Source: JAKAGZ01 sp963748105 (lineage in GTDB: Bacteria > Bacteroidota > Ignavibacteria > Ignavibacteriales > Ignavibacteriaceae). From it: a stretch of DNA of 64,000 nt. Each line of letters begins with the position of its first letter. Within the stretch, counting starts at the first letter, position 1. The notes beneath the pieces were generated by a model. That model searched no databases, had not been told where the DNA came from, and was given only the letters and a program-made list of their open reading frames with translations. This document shows positions 45,994 to 55,244 of this stretch, one piece after another. The position numbers and the translations under genes are program-made. Location of the stretch: the NCBI GenBank assembly GCA_963748105.1, contig CAVVHP010000011.1, positions 186,001 to 250,000 of the forward strand, in the 5' to 3' direction.

Positions 45994-47548
45994 AATATAT
46001 GACGGCGGTTGTAAAAAACCAGCCTAACATATCAAGTATAAACCCGGCTTTAATCATGTCTTTTATCTTTATATACCCGGTGCCGTAGACCAGTGCGTTC
46101 GGCGGTGTTGCAACGGGAAGCATAAATGCCATTGACGCCGCAATAGTTGCCGCAACACAGAGCGTAACCGGGTCATCGCCGGTAGTTGCCGCAATTGTGA
46201 TTATTATTGGTATCATCATGGAAATGACGGCCGTATTCGATGTAACTTCTGTCAGCAGGTCAAGCATTAGAATAAGTGTAAACATAAGAACTATGGTTGA
46301 TGGTGAGCCGAGAAATGCAACAACAGATGTTGCGATTAAATTAGCCAGGCCTGTTTTGAACATACCGTCAGATAAAGCGATTCCCCCGCCGAAAAGCAGA
46401 AGTGTTCCCCAGTCGACAAATTTTGCGTCCGACCAGTCAAGAACAAACTTTTGTTCTTTCCAGTTGACCGGCAGCAGGAATAAAAGGAATGCGCCGAAAA
46501 GGGCAATTATATTTTCATCGAACCATGCCAGGTTTTCAAAAAAGGATTTTGAAAAAATATAATTCCAGAAAGGATGGGAGACCCACAAAATCACCACCGT
46601 TAAAAAAGCGACTACTGTAAGCTTTTCGGCTTTTGTCCAGAGGCCGAGTTTTTTTCTTTCTTCCACCACAAGCTGTTTGCCGCCCTTTATGTTTTTTACT
46701 TCCGGAGGAAAAACTTTTAAAAGCACAAACCAGGTTATCGGAATAAATAATATCACGAAAGGAATCCCGATTTTCATCCAGTCGACAAAATTTATATCCG
46801 CAATTCCGGAAGAGCTCAGAATCGAAACGCAGATTCCGTTTGGTGGTGTGCCGATAATTGTTCCTACTCCGCCGATAGATGCGCCCCAGGCAATACCGAG
46901 CATGAGAGATTTGCCAAAGTTAGATTCTCCTACCTTGCCGCCACCCTGTACAATTATTCCGGCGCCCAGCGGAAGAAGCATTGCCGTTGTTGCCGTGTTC
47001 GAAATCCACATTGAAAGGAATGCGGAAATGGACATCATACCGAGCAGGACAAGTTTTGAATTATTTGCGATGTTTCCGCGCGTAAGTATATAGAGTGTAA
47101 GCCTGCGGTCGAGATTCCATTTCTGCATAGCAGCTGCCAGAAGAAAGCCGCTTAGAAATAAAAATATTATAGGGTTGGCATAATTGACAAGGATATTCTT
47201 TCCTGTAAACATAAAAACCTTGTCATGGAAAAAACCTGTAACATGAAACAACGGCAAAACGATACCCGGTAAAATTGCTGTTACAGGTATGGGTACGGCT
47301 TCTGTAATCCACCAAATTACCATTAATAAAAGGAGAGCAAGCGTAACTTTTGTTCCGTAAGAAAGTTGCAGCACCTGCTGGCCTGAAGCGCCGGAAGGGA
47401 GCATTGTTTTTGCGTTTTGAATGAAACTATCTGGTGTGGAAATTAAAAGAATTGTAAAAAATATCACGGGACCTAAAAGAAATCCTGCTGTTTTACGGTA
47501 TTTATCAAAACCTTCCAGGGCTGAGGAATAATTATCTTCCTTACTCAT
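45956..47548 (-). CDS. DASS/SLC13-family Na+/dicarboxylate (or sulfate) symporter
   Basis: The 530-residue protein has about twelve membrane helices and the SLC13 signatures: SNTATTAMLLPLG (about 182-194), GGVGTIIGTPPNGI (about 225-238) and the second-repeat pair TSNTAVISMMIP and MLPVATPPNALVYG. The paired SNT motifs bind Na+ and the carboxylate. It probably imports C4-dicarboxylates or citrate; sulfate or phosphate is possible. Confidence 0.9.
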   Translation of the reverse strand: MSKEDNYSSALEGFDKYRKTAGFLLGPVIFFTILLISTPDSFIQNAKTMLPSGASGQQVLQLSYGTKVTLALLLLMVIWWITEAVPIPVTAILPGIVLPLFHVTGFFHDKVFMFTGKNILVNYANPIIFLFLSGFLLAAAMQKWNLDRRLTLYILTRGNIANNSKLVLLGMMSISAFLSMWISNTATTAMLLPLGAGIIVQGGGKVGESNFGKSLMLGIAWGASIGGVGTIIGTPPNGICVSILSSSGIADINFVDWMKIGIPFVILFIPITWFVLLKVFPPEVKNIKGGKQLVVEERKKLGLWTKAEKLTVVAFLTVVILWVSHPFWNYIFSKSFFENLAWFDENIIALFGAFLLFLLPVNWKEQKFVLDWSDAKFVDWGTLLLFGGGIALSDGMFKTGLANLIATSVVAFLGSPSTIVLMFTLILMLDLLTEVTSNTAVISMMIPIIITIAATTGDDPVTLCVAATIAASMAFMLPVATPPNALVYGTGYIKIKDMIKAGFILDMLGWFFTTAVIYFIAHKLLGILNF

Positions 47549-47728
47549 GGTGGCCTCGCATATTTTCTATTTGAAAATTACAACAATTATCATTAAAATC
47601 ATTAATGATTAGTATTTAAAATAAATAAAGCAGGTTTCTTCATCTGCAAAAGAAAATTAAATTTTGAAAACAGGGGCAATCACAATCGTATGAATTCACT
47701 TTCCTTATTCTTATAACTCGTTTATTTT

Positions 47729-47773
47729 TTTTGTTCAAGCTGAAACAGCAACGGTTGTTTTGTTCAAGATGAA
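47729..47773. repeat. Direct repeat upstream of the LytS-type kinase gene
   Basis: TTTTGTTCAAGCTGAA (47729-47744) and TTTTGTTCAAGATGAA (47758-47773) match at 15 of 16 positions, start to start 29 bp, and end 40 bp before the kinase ATG. They could be binding sites for the LytTR-type regulator encoded next, or for another regulator. Confidence 0.5.
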
Positions 47774-47812
47774 GGTTTTTTGATTTTATTATAATTCAAT
47801 AGCCGGTAAGAA

Positions 47813-49486
47813 ATGAACATACTTATTAATTTATTCAAAGAGATTGCGGTATTTCTAGTTATTGCCTACCTGTTTAGTAAAACCCCTGCATTTAAATTAC
47901 TGCTTACCAGGAAATTTAGTCGTAATTACTTTTTTACTCTTTATGTGATTTTCAGCGCTGTATCCATTATTGGTACTTACTTCGGAGTTCCTGTGGAAGG
48001 GGCAATTGCAAACAACAGGGTTATCGGTGCTGTAATAGCCGGACTGATAGGCGGCCCAACGCTGGGATTTTCAGTCGGTCTGACGGCCGGAATACACAGG
48101 TATTTTATCGGAGGATTTACAGCGGTTTCCTGCGGCCTATCAACAACTGTTGAAGGATTACTCGCGGGACTGGTTCATCTGTATTTCTTGAAGCAGGAAA
48201 AGAACGAAAGAATTTTTGACCCCGACGTGGTTTTCCTGACAACACTTGTTGCTGAAATTTTACAGATGATAATTATTATCGCTATATCCAGACCGATTGA
48301 CAAGGCCATTGAACTTGTGGAACTTATAGCCTTACCGATGATAATTACAAACTCATTCGGGGCGACATTAATTATGAGCCTGTTCAGGGATCAACGCTAT
48401 AATTATGATAAGATCGGGTCAGCCTATTCGAAGCAGGCACTTAGGATCACAAAAAAAATTCTCGGTGTGTTAAACAAGGGACTGAATAAAAACTCGGCTG
48501 AAAAAATTGCGAACATAATTATTGAAGAAACAAGCGTTGCGGCTGTAGCTATTACTGACCGTGAAAAGATTATTGCCTTTGTCGGAGTGGGAGATGACCA
48601 CCATAAGCCGGGAAACCCGATAGCTTCTGAATATACCAAGGAGGCAATACAGGATAATAAAATTGTTTTTATTGACGGGACAAATCAATCATATAACTGT
48701 CCGTTATCGGGTGATTGTAAACTATCTACAGTACTTGTTGTACCTATGAGAGTAAACGAGGAAGTTATCGGTACGATAAAACTATATGAACTAAAAAATA
48801 AATTCTTTCTGAAGATTAATGAAACTCTCGGTGAAGGAATTGCCGAGCTGGTTGCAAACCAGCTTATTGCCGCAAGGTACGAATACCAGAAAAATATGCT
48901 GACGAAAGCGGAATTAAATTTAATCCAGGCAAAGATAAATCCTCACTTCCTGTTTAATTCTATAAATACAATAATTGCAGTAAGTCGATGGAACGCCGAT
49001 AAAGCGAGAGATTTATTGATGCATCTTTCTAATTATTTCAGGAAAAATCTTAAGAGAAACGAGAATCTTTCTACAATAAAGGAAGAACTGGATCATGTCA
49101 ATTCATACCTGGAAATTGAAAAAGTAAGATTTCAGGATCATCTTAAAATATTGTTTGATATAGATAAAACACTGCTTGATGTGAAAATTCCGACGTTTAC
49201 ATTTCAGCCGATAGTTGAGAATGCTATAAAGCACGGAGTTTCAAAGCTTCTAAATAACGGTGAGGTCAGAATCAAAATTTTTAAGAATAACGGGAATCTC
49301 CAGATTGATATTGAGGATAATGGCGGATTATACGTTGAAAAAAACGATAAGAGCGGTCTGGGTATAAAAATAGTGGATAAAAGAATCAAGAATCTTGTCG
49401 GGAATGATTACGGGGTAAACATACATTGTGAATCTGATACTAGGACGGTTGCAACAATTTTATTACCCGCGGGAGGGATGAATTGA
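47813..49486 (+). CDS. LytS-type sensor histidine kinase (BtsS/YpdA-like)
   Basis: The 557-residue kinase has a 5TM-LYT sensor region (about 1-195, with GAIANNRVIGAVIAGLIGGPTLG), a GAF-like domain (about 220-360), the His_kinase core with phospho-His in AKINPHFLFNSINT (about 380) and HATPase motifs ENAIKHG, DNGG and GLGIKIV. BtsS and relatives sense extracellular pyruvate; here a CstA-family carrier gene lies downstream, so a carboxylate ligand is plausible. The next gene is its response regulator, overlapping by 4 bp. Confidence 0.9.
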   Translation: MNILINLFKEIAVFLVIAYLFSKTPAFKLLLTRKFSRNYFFTLYVIFSAVSIIGTYFGVPVEGAIANNRVIGAVIAGLIGGPTLGFSVGLTAGIHRYFIGGFTAVSCGLSTTVEGLLAGLVHLYFLKQEKNERIFDPDVVFLTTLVAEILQMIIIIAISRPIDKAIELVELIALPMIITNSFGATLIMSLFRDQRYNYDKIGSAYSKQALRITKKILGVLNKGLNKNSAEKIANIIIEETSVAAVAITDREKIIAFVGVGDDHHKPGNPIASEYTKEAIQDNKIVFIDGTNQSYNCPLSGDCKLSTVLVVPMRVNEEVIGTIKLYELKNKFFLKINETLGEGIAELVANQLIAARYEYQKNMLTKAELNLIQAKINPHFLFNSINTIIAVSRWNADKARDLLMHLSNYFRKNLKRNENLSTIKEELDHVNSYLEIEKVRFQDHLKILFDIDKTLLDVKIPTFTFQPIVENAIKHGVSKLLNNGEVRIKIFKNNGNLQIDIEDNGGLYVEKNDKSGLGIKIVDKRIKNLVGNDYGVNIHCESDTRTVATILLPAGGMN

Positions 49487-50196
49487 AGTTAAAAGCAGTA
49501 ATTATTGAGGACGAAATCAATGCGCGCAGAGAACTTGAATTTTTACTTGAAGAAACAGGTAAAGTTCAGGTAATACAAAAATGTGGGAACGCGCTGGACG
49601 GTATTAAAGCCATTAACCAATTACATCCGGATGTAATTTTTCTCGATATCCAGTTGCCTGAGATAAGCGGATTTGAAATGTTATCAATGATTGAAAATAC
49701 AAAGCTGCCGCGTGTCGTTTTTGTTACTGCATATGATGAATTTGCAATTGAGGCCTTTGAGAATGATGCTGTTGATTATTTATTAAAACCGGTTGATAAG
49801 GAAAGAATTTCAAAAACTATTTTGAAACTCAACAAGTTAATTCTTGGAAAAACCCCGCAGAAACTGAATATTGATCCGTTGAAGAGAATTCCAAGCGCTG
49901 GGGCCAATAAGGTAAAAATGGTCGATGTTGACACGATACAATATGTCCACTCCGATGAAACAGGTGTTTTTTTCATCGATTGTGATAAAAAACATTTTAC
50001 AGAACTTACTTTGAAGGTACTGGAAGAAAAAACGAAATTATTCAGATGTCACAAGCAATATTTAGTAAATCTGGATAAAATAGACGAAGTCGTGTTCGAA
50101 GAAAATTCAGCGGCAAAAATTCAAACAAGCTGTAAACATTTAATACCAGTCAGCAGGCATTATTTAAAGGAACTCAAAGAGCACTTAGGTATATAA
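49483..50196 (+). CDS. LytTR-family response regulator (BtsR/LytR-like)
   Basis: The 237-residue protein starts at a TTG overlapping the kinase stop, with GGGAGGG 7 bp upstream. The receiver domain has acidic EDE, the phospho-Asp in VIFLDIQLPE (about 56) and Lys in LLKPVDKERI. The C-terminal LytTR DNA-binding domain (about 140-235) ends with FRCHKQYLVNLDKI and PVSRHYLKELKEHL. It likely activates the porin and cstA genes that follow. Confidence 0.92.
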   Translation: MKLKAVIIEDEINARRELEFLLEETGKVQVIQKCGNALDGIKAINQLHPDVIFLDIQLPEISGFEMLSMIENTKLPRVVFVTAYDEFAIEAFENDAVDYLLKPVDKERISKTILKLNKLILGKTPQKLNIDPLKRIPSAGANKVKMVDVDTIQYVHSDETGVFFIDCDKKHFTELTLKVLEEKTKLFRCHKQYLVNLDKIDEVVFEENSAAKIQTSCKHLIPVSRHYLKELKEHLGI

Positions 50197-50246
50197 TGCA
50201 TCTTAATTAATTATTCTGCCTTTTAATTCTATATACTGCATCTTAA
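50191..50246. repeat. Direct repeats in front of the porin gene
   Basis: ATATAATGCATCTTAA (50191-50206, overlapping the end of the regulator gene) and ATATACTGCATCTTAA (50231-50246) match at 15 of 16 positions, spaced exactly 40 bp. Spacing near four helical turns suits two protein dimers on one DNA face. Candidate sites for the LytTR regulator. Confidence 0.5.
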
Positions 50247-50321
50247 AACCTTTCCTTTTGCTACAAACATATTTTGTTTGCTAAGTTGAAAAATATTGAG
50301 AGGCAAAATCACAAATATAAA

Positions 50322-50341
50322 CGTCCACTACCTTTTGGACG
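50322..50341. promoter_or_regulatory. Inverted repeat in the porin upstream region
   Basis: CGTCCA and TGGACG are separated by 8 bp, 68 bp before the porin ATG. This could be an operator or a small leader hairpin. It may also be chance. Confidence 0.3.
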
Positions 50342-50408
50342 AATGTAATTTCACCACTCATAAACTACATTAAATATTTAAATTCATTCTTTAATCAGGG
50401 AGATAAAA

Positions 50409-51599
50409 ATGAAAAAAATTGTAGTACTATCCACCCTCCTTTTTTTTACAGGCATTTTGTTTGCACAGAACGTTACCACGGGTGGAAAAGAAACCCTGAA
50501 AATTAAGGGTTTTGTAAGCACGACATTTTTTGGTCAGAATCAGGGATTCGTATTTGGCAACGGGCAAAACGCTGAATTTGCAGCGCCTCCGGAATATACA
50601 CAGCATCGCTGGTTTTATGGCGGAGATATAAGAAACAGCAGGCTTACTATGGTATTCAATGGTCCCGAAGTTTCGGATAGCTGGAAATTGGGCGGTGTAC
50701 TGGAGTTTGATGCATTTGGAGGATTTAACGGTTCCGGAGCATTCAGTGCCGAGCAGCCTACACCCAGGCTTCGTTTAGCCTATCTGGATCTTGTTCATGA
50801 TAACCTGACTATCAGGCTTGGCCAGGCGTGGACACCTTTATTCGGTAATGTACCGGTTTCATTGTCGCACATAGCTTTTCCTTTAGGATACGGGTCGGCC
50901 GGAGACGTTGGTTGGAGATTTCCCGGTATATATATGTACTATAAATTTGCTTCAAACAGTTCTACCCACGTAGGCTTGGATGCAGCTGTATTTGAAGGAT
51001 CCTGGAGCGGGCCGGGTAATAATGTAAATTTTGGAACAGCGGGTAACTCAGGAACTCCTCAATTTGAGGTAAGGCTAAACCTAAACAGCAAAATTTCGGA
51101 AGGCACAGTTTTTAAAGCATATGTTGTCGGGCATCTGGACAGCAAAAATCTTGCGGGAACTAACGTGGATTCAACAACCACTCTTTCAGGATCAGCTGCC
51201 GAACTTGGTGCGAGCATAAGTTCCAATGGATTTTTACTACAGGGAAATGTATACCATGGAAAAAACATCGGCCAGCAGTTTGGCCATATAACCCAGATTC
51301 AAAGTGTTAATAAAGATCTGTCTTCCACAGGCGGCTGGGCACAATTAGGTTACAATTTTCCGAGTGGATGGGGTATTTACGGGTTCTACGGAATGGAGAG
51401 CGTAGATAAAACTGAAGCAATGGCAGCTATAGGAAACTCCGCCAGGATAAAAAATAATCTGTTTGATATAATGATTAAATATCAAACCGGTCCGCTTGGT
51501 CTGGGAGTGGAATACCTGCAAAATAAATTGACTTATGGATTGAATGAAGACACCGCTAAAGGAACCCAGGTTTCTTTCAGCGCTTTATATAAATTTTAA
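50409..51599 (+). CDS. Outer-membrane porin-like beta-barrel protein
   Basis: The 396-residue protein has a signal peptide (near LFAQN), alternating polar-hydrophobic strands throughout, LRLAYLDLVHDNLTIRLGQAWTPLFGN typical of carboxylate and phosphate-selective porin relatives, and a C-terminal aromatic strand SFSALYKF that the BAM complex would recognise. It probably forms a solute channel feeding the CstA-type carrier. A GGGAGAT ribosome binding site precedes the ATG. Confidence 0.8.
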   Translation: MKKIVVLSTLLFFTGILFAQNVTTGGKETLKIKGFVSTTFFGQNQGFVFGNGQNAEFAAPPEYTQHRWFYGGDIRNSRLTMVFNGPEVSDSWKLGGVLEFDAFGGFNGSGAFSAEQPTPRLRLAYLDLVHDNLTIRLGQAWTPLFGNVPVSLSHIAFPLGYGSAGDVGWRFPGIYMYYKFASNSSTHVGLDAAVFEGSWSGPGNNVNFGTAGNSGTPQFEVRLNLNSKISEGTVFKAYVVGHLDSKNLAGTNVDSTTTLSGSAAELGASISSNGFLLQGNVYHGKNIGQQFGHITQIQSVNKDLSSTGGWAQLGYNFPSGWGIYGFYGMESVDKTEAMAAIGNSARIKNNLFDIMIKYQTGPLGLGVEYLQNKLTYGLNEDTAKGTQVSFSALYKF

Positions 51600-51610
51600 T
51601 TTTAAATGTT

Positions 51611-51637
51611 AAAGCCACCTTCTACGAGGGTGGTTTT
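51611..51637 (+). terminator. Hairpin between the porin and cstA genes
   Basis: AAAGCCACC and GGTGGTTTT pair over 9 bp around a 9-nt loop, with four T residues inside the right arm and weak tail after it. It is likely a partial terminator that lowers cstA relative to the porin. Confidence 0.5.
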
Positions 51638-51676
51638 AATGCTGTGTAGTATGTTTAATAAAAACAAGGAACGAAA

Positions 51677-53413
51677 ATGGAATCGTTACTAATAATGGTT
51701 TTAGCTTTTGTCGGCTACCTTGTGATGTATAAGCTTTACGGGAAATATATAGGGAATAAAATATTTGCAATAAATGATGACAATCAGGTCCCGTCAGTTG
51801 AAATGGAGGACGGTGTTGATTTCGTCCCTACCAAAAAAGAAGTCATCTTCGGGCATCACTTTGCATCCATAGCCGGAACGGGACCAATTGTTGGTCCTGC
51901 AATTGCGGTTATCTGGGGCTGGGTTCCGGCATTAGTCTGGGTTTTTTTAGGATCAATTATTATGGGTGCAGTGCATGATTTTGGCTCCCTGATAATTTCA
52001 ATGAGGAACAAAGGGAAATCTATTTCTGAATATACCGCGAAATATATAAACGCCCGCACAAAATATTTTTTCTTCTTTATAGTCTTTCTTGAGTTGTGGA
52101 TTATTGTAGCAATATTTGGTCTTGTTATGGCCGTAATTTTTGCAATGTACCCCGGTGCAGTATTACCGGTGTGGTTGGAAATTCCAATTGCTCTTTATCT
52201 TGGATACGCAATCTATAAAAAAGGCGGGAACTTAACTGTATATACTATCATTGCAGTTACAGTTATGTATTTGACTATTGTTCTGGGAACTTACATACCT
52301 GTTACTTTACCCGCAGTATTAGGTATTTCACCGATAGGAATCTGGTCAATTATTTTATTGATTTACGCGTTCATAGCTTCGGTACTTCCTGTTGGTACTT
52401 TGTTACAACCGCGCGACTACATCAACGGACACGAATTGGTGGTTGCAATGGTTCTCATGGTTGTAGGAGTAATGTTTGCTTCATTCAGCGGTAATCTTCA
52501 TATGGTTGCTCCTGTTTACCAGGCGGCACCGGAAGCTGCACCGCCACTCTGGCCATTCCTGTTTATTACAATTGCTTGTGGAGCTATTTCTGGATTTCAC
52601 TCACTGGTTTCATCAGGAACTTCTTCGAAACAGGTCAGGAAAGAAAGTGATTCAATCTTTGTCGGATATGGTGGAATGCTAATGGAAGGTGCTCTGGCTA
52701 CACTTGTAATTATAGCAACTGTCGCCGGAATAGGAATGGGTTATACTACAGCTGATGGTCAAACATTGTTTGGAGTACAGGCATGGACTCATCATTATGC
52801 TTCCTGGGCTGGTGCTGCCGGTCTTGGTTCAAAAGTGGGTGCGTTTGTAGACGGGGCTGCAAATATGATCGCAGCAATTGGAATACCAAAGGCCATAGCT
52901 GTCGTACTGATGGGTGTTTTTGTGGCTTCATTTGCAGGAACGACGTTGGATACCGCAACACGTATACAGAGATATGTGTTAACCGAAATGTTCCCTAAAA
53001 CTTTTAAGAACAGGTTTTTCTCAACTGCTGTGGTAGTTTTATTCGCACTGGCACTCATCTTTTCATCAGGAGCAACCGGAAAAGGTGCTTTATCTCTATG
53101 GCCTCTTTTCGGGGCAGTTAACCAGATATTAGCTTCATTAACCTTAATTATCATTGCTATTTATCTTAAACAAAAGAACAAAAAAGCATGGCTGTTAAGC
53201 GCAGTACCTGCTGTATTTATGTTTGTAATGACGTTATGGGCAGCTATTCTTAACCAGGTAAGTTTTGGTTCAAAAAACAATATATTACTTCAGATAGTGA
53301 ACGTAATAATTATTTTATCAATGCTCTGGGTTGCAGCAGAAGGTTTCATACAGCTTTTCAAGACAAAGACATCAGAATTTGATAAAAATGAACCAGTAAC
53401 CGAAAGCGTGTAA
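51677..53413 (+). CDS. cstA: CstA/BtsT-family carboxylate (pyruvate) or peptide transporter
   Basis: The 578-residue protein has at least 14 hydrophobic helices and CstA landmarks: FGHHFASIAGTGPIVGPAIAVIWGW (about 59-83), GAVHDFGSL, SGFHSLVSSGTSSKQV and AGTTLDTATRIQRYV. CstA and BtsT import pyruvate with protons; CstA has also been linked to peptides. Its place behind a LytS/LytR pair parallels BtsSR control of BtsT. At 578 residues it is shorter than E. coli CstA (about 700) and closer to the many CstA homologues outside enterics. Confidence 0.9.
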   Translation: MESLLIMVLAFVGYLVMYKLYGKYIGNKIFAINDDNQVPSVEMEDGVDFVPTKKEVIFGHHFASIAGTGPIVGPAIAVIWGWVPALVWVFLGSIIMGAVHDFGSLIISMRNKGKSISEYTAKYINARTKYFFFFIVFLELWIIVAIFGLVMAVIFAMYPGAVLPVWLEIPIALYLGYAIYKKGGNLTVYTIIAVTVMYLTIVLGTYIPVTLPAVLGISPIGIWSIILLIYAFIASVLPVGTLLQPRDYINGHELVVAMVLMVVGVMFASFSGNLHMVAPVYQAAPEAAPPLWPFLFITIACGAISGFHSLVSSGTSSKQVRKESDSIFVGYGGMLMEGALATLVIIATVAGIGMGYTTADGQTLFGVQAWTHHYASWAGAAGLGSKVGAFVDGAANMIAAIGIPKAIAVVLMGVFVASFAGTTLDTATRIQRYVLTEMFPKTFKNRFFSTAVVVLFALALIFSSGATGKGALSLWPLFGAVNQILASLTLIIIAIYLKQKNKKAWLLSAVPAVFMFVMTLWAAILNQVSFGSKNNILLQIVNVIIILSMLWVAAEGFIQLFKTKTSEFDKNEPVTESV

Positions 53414-53445
53414 GATTAGAGTTCTTTTAAATTATTTTAATTCGT

Positions 53446-53477
53446 AACAATGTCTGGATTAACAGCCGGACATTGTT
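53446..53477 (+). other. Hairpin after cstA
   Basis: AACAATGTCTGG and CCGGACATTGTT pair over 12 positions (one G-T) with an 8-nt loop. No U-tract follows. It may end or protect the cstA message. Confidence 0.5.
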
Positions 53478-53534
53478 GCTTCTGAATATCAATTATTTAA
53501 ATGTTATCAGGAATTAAATTAAAAACAGGTATGT

Positions 53535-53978
53535 ATGATTAAAGAAGAATTAAGAAAAACATACTTTAAATTTTTATTTCCGATTGTCATTCTTTTAGTC
53601 TTCGTTTACCTGGGGCAGCTTCTGGAAATTATTAAGCAAAGAGAGTTGGAATTAAACAGGATAGTGTCGGTTATTATACTTGTGCTGGTTGCATTATTCG
53701 GTATTGCGTTACCAATTTTTTACAGGGCTTTGTTTGTTAATAAAATAAGGGACCGGAAATCTATAAGCGTAGATGAATTCTTAAAATTTGAAAAAAAACT
53801 TTTAGTCATCGCAATGATTGCGCCATATTTTATTGTCATTACTATATTGCTGAATCTTCCAGGTTTTTATTACGGTATGGTAGTCATTATTGCTCTATAT
53901 GCGGTATACTATTACTTCCCTTCCGAGAAGCGAATTAAGTTTGAAAAAAGGTTATTCAGGATAAGCGAAAAACAATAA
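53535..53978 (+). CDS. Uncharacterised four-helix membrane protein, first gene of the ArsA-type cluster
   Basis: The 147-residue protein has four hydrophobic segments (about 13-30, 43-65, 88-105 and 108-127), a charged loop NKIRDRKSISVDEFLKFEKK between the second and third, and a basic tail. I recognise no family. It is 40 bp upstream of the next small gene and shares the strand with the whole cluster. It could be the membrane partner of the ATPase, which is inference. Confidence 0.6.
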   Translation: MIKEELRKTYFKFLFPIVILLVFVYLGQLLEIIKQRELELNRIVSVIILVLVALFGIALPIFYRALFVNKIRDRKSISVDEFLKFEKKLLVIAMIAPYFIVITILLNLPGFYYGMVVIIALYAVYYYFPSEKRIKFEKRLFRISEKQ

Positions 53979-54018
53979 ATTTATTATAGTTTGATCCAAA
54001 CTGAGATGGGGCTTTCCG

Positions 54019-54309
54019 ATGAAAAAATTTACAGACAAAATAAAAGATAAACTGCAAAAAGGGTGGAATTATTACGATTCCATGGCCAAAAGCACGATGG
54101 TGGAAAAAATTGAATACGAACTGGGTGAAATGGAAAATATGTTCGGACTTATTGTGCTTGGTTCATTTATCGGTCTTCCTTCTCCTCCAATGAATTTAAC
54201 ACTTGATCTTCTTCCAGAGATGGAAAAACATTTTATTCTGATGCTCAACAAAGTGGATACGGCAGAAAGCCCTATGTCGGATCTTTTATCAACATTTGAT
54301 GTAATATGA
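54019..54309 (+). CDS. Small protein coupled to the ArsA-type ATPase gene
   Basis: The 96-residue protein has a basic amphipathic N-terminus, a hydrophobic stretch MFGLIVLGSFIGLPSPPMNL (about 41-60) and an acidic end. The apolar stretch is short for a membrane helix but could be peripheral. The stop codon overlaps the ATPase start as ATGA, so the two proteins are made in linked amounts and may bind each other. No family is recognised. Confidence 0.6.
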   Translation: MKKFTDKIKDKLQKGWNYYDSMAKSTMVEKIEYELGEMENMFGLIVLGSFIGLPSPPMNLTLDLLPEMEKHFILMLNKVDTAESPMSDLLSTFDVI

Positions 54310-55244
54310 AACAGGATTCAAAAACAAGCTGTCGCTTCTACCTTGGCAAAGGCGGGGTCGGTAAATCGACTTCATCAGCATTAACCGCTATACATCTTGC
54401 CGAAACCGGTAACGATGTTTTGCTTGTTTCTATGGATCCCGCACACAATCTGTCGGATATTTTCGAAAGAGAATTTTCTGAAAAGCCGTTTCAGTTATCT
54501 GAAACCCTGGAAGTTAAAGAGATAGATATTAACTATTGGATAAAAAAATATTTAAGTGAAGTTGAATCGCAGATCAGGCGCACTTATTCATACTTGTCGG
54601 CTCTTAACCTTGAGCAGTATTTCGGGGTTATTAAATATTCCCCGGGGATAGAGGAATATGCCTTATTACTGGCTTACAGGGAAATATTAAATAAGTATAA
54701 AGAGAAGGATTACATTATTTTCGATATGCCGCCAACGGCATTGACACTGAAGTTTTTCGGTTTGCCAGAGATTTCTCTTTTATGGCTGGAAAAACTGCTT
54801 GATCTAAGAAATGAAATCATTAAAAAGAGGGAAATAATTACCAGGGTCAAATTTGGCGATAAAGAAATTGAGAGGGATAAAATTCTAAACAAGCTTAATC
54901 AGCAGGTTGAATCATACCGGGAAGTGAAGGAGGTTTTTAGTGACAAGGCAAGGACAAAAATTAACCTGGTTATGAACCAGGACAAACTGTCATTTTCCGA
55001 ATCAGAATTAATTGTAAAAAAACTGAATGAATTTAACCTTGGAATAAGTGACCTGATTATCAACAAATATTACCCGAAATTCTCATTCAGTCATATCGGC
55101 GAGAGATTCACCTTCAGGCAAATAACACTCCTGCCGGGAAGCGATATACCACTGATTGGTTTGCAGACACTTAAGAAATATCTGCTTCAGAAAGCACCTT
55201 TTGAAAATTCATTTGCCACCCAGGAGGAAATGCCAGAAAGTTAA
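54306..55244 (+). CDS. ArsA/Get3-family P-loop ATPase
   Basis: The 312-residue SIMIBI-class ATPase has a deviant Walker A GKGGVGKST (about 14-22), switch I DPAHNLSD (about 48-55), IIFDMPPTA (about 138-146) as switch II and MNQDKLSFSES as the adenine-contact region. It lacks the paired metal-binding Cys residues of the arsenite pump ATPase and the CxxC of Get3; one Cys (residue 9) is visible. An arsenite role is therefore doubtful. Membrane-protein targeting or complex assembly is possible. It stands in the acetate island between cstA and satP. Confidence 0.8.
   Translation: MKQDSKTSCRFYLGKGGVGKSTSSALTAIHLAETGNDVLLVSMDPAHNLSDIFEREFSEKPFQLSETLEVKEIDINYWIKKYLSEVESQIRRTYSYLSALNLEQYFGVIKYSPGIEEYALLLAYREILNKYKEKDYIIFDMPPTALTLKFFGLPEISLLWLEKLLDLRNEIIKKREIITRVKFGDKEIERDKILNKLNQQVESYREVKEVFSDKARTKINLVMNQDKLSFSESELIVKKLNEFNLGISDLIINKYYPKFSFSHIGERFTFRQITLLPGSDIPLIGLQTLKKYLLQKAPFENSFATQEEMPES

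Noticed and set aside
54306..55244. Arsenite efflux ATPase ArsA as the function
   Set aside because: The metal-binding cysteines are missing and no arsB, arsR or arsD gene lies nearby.
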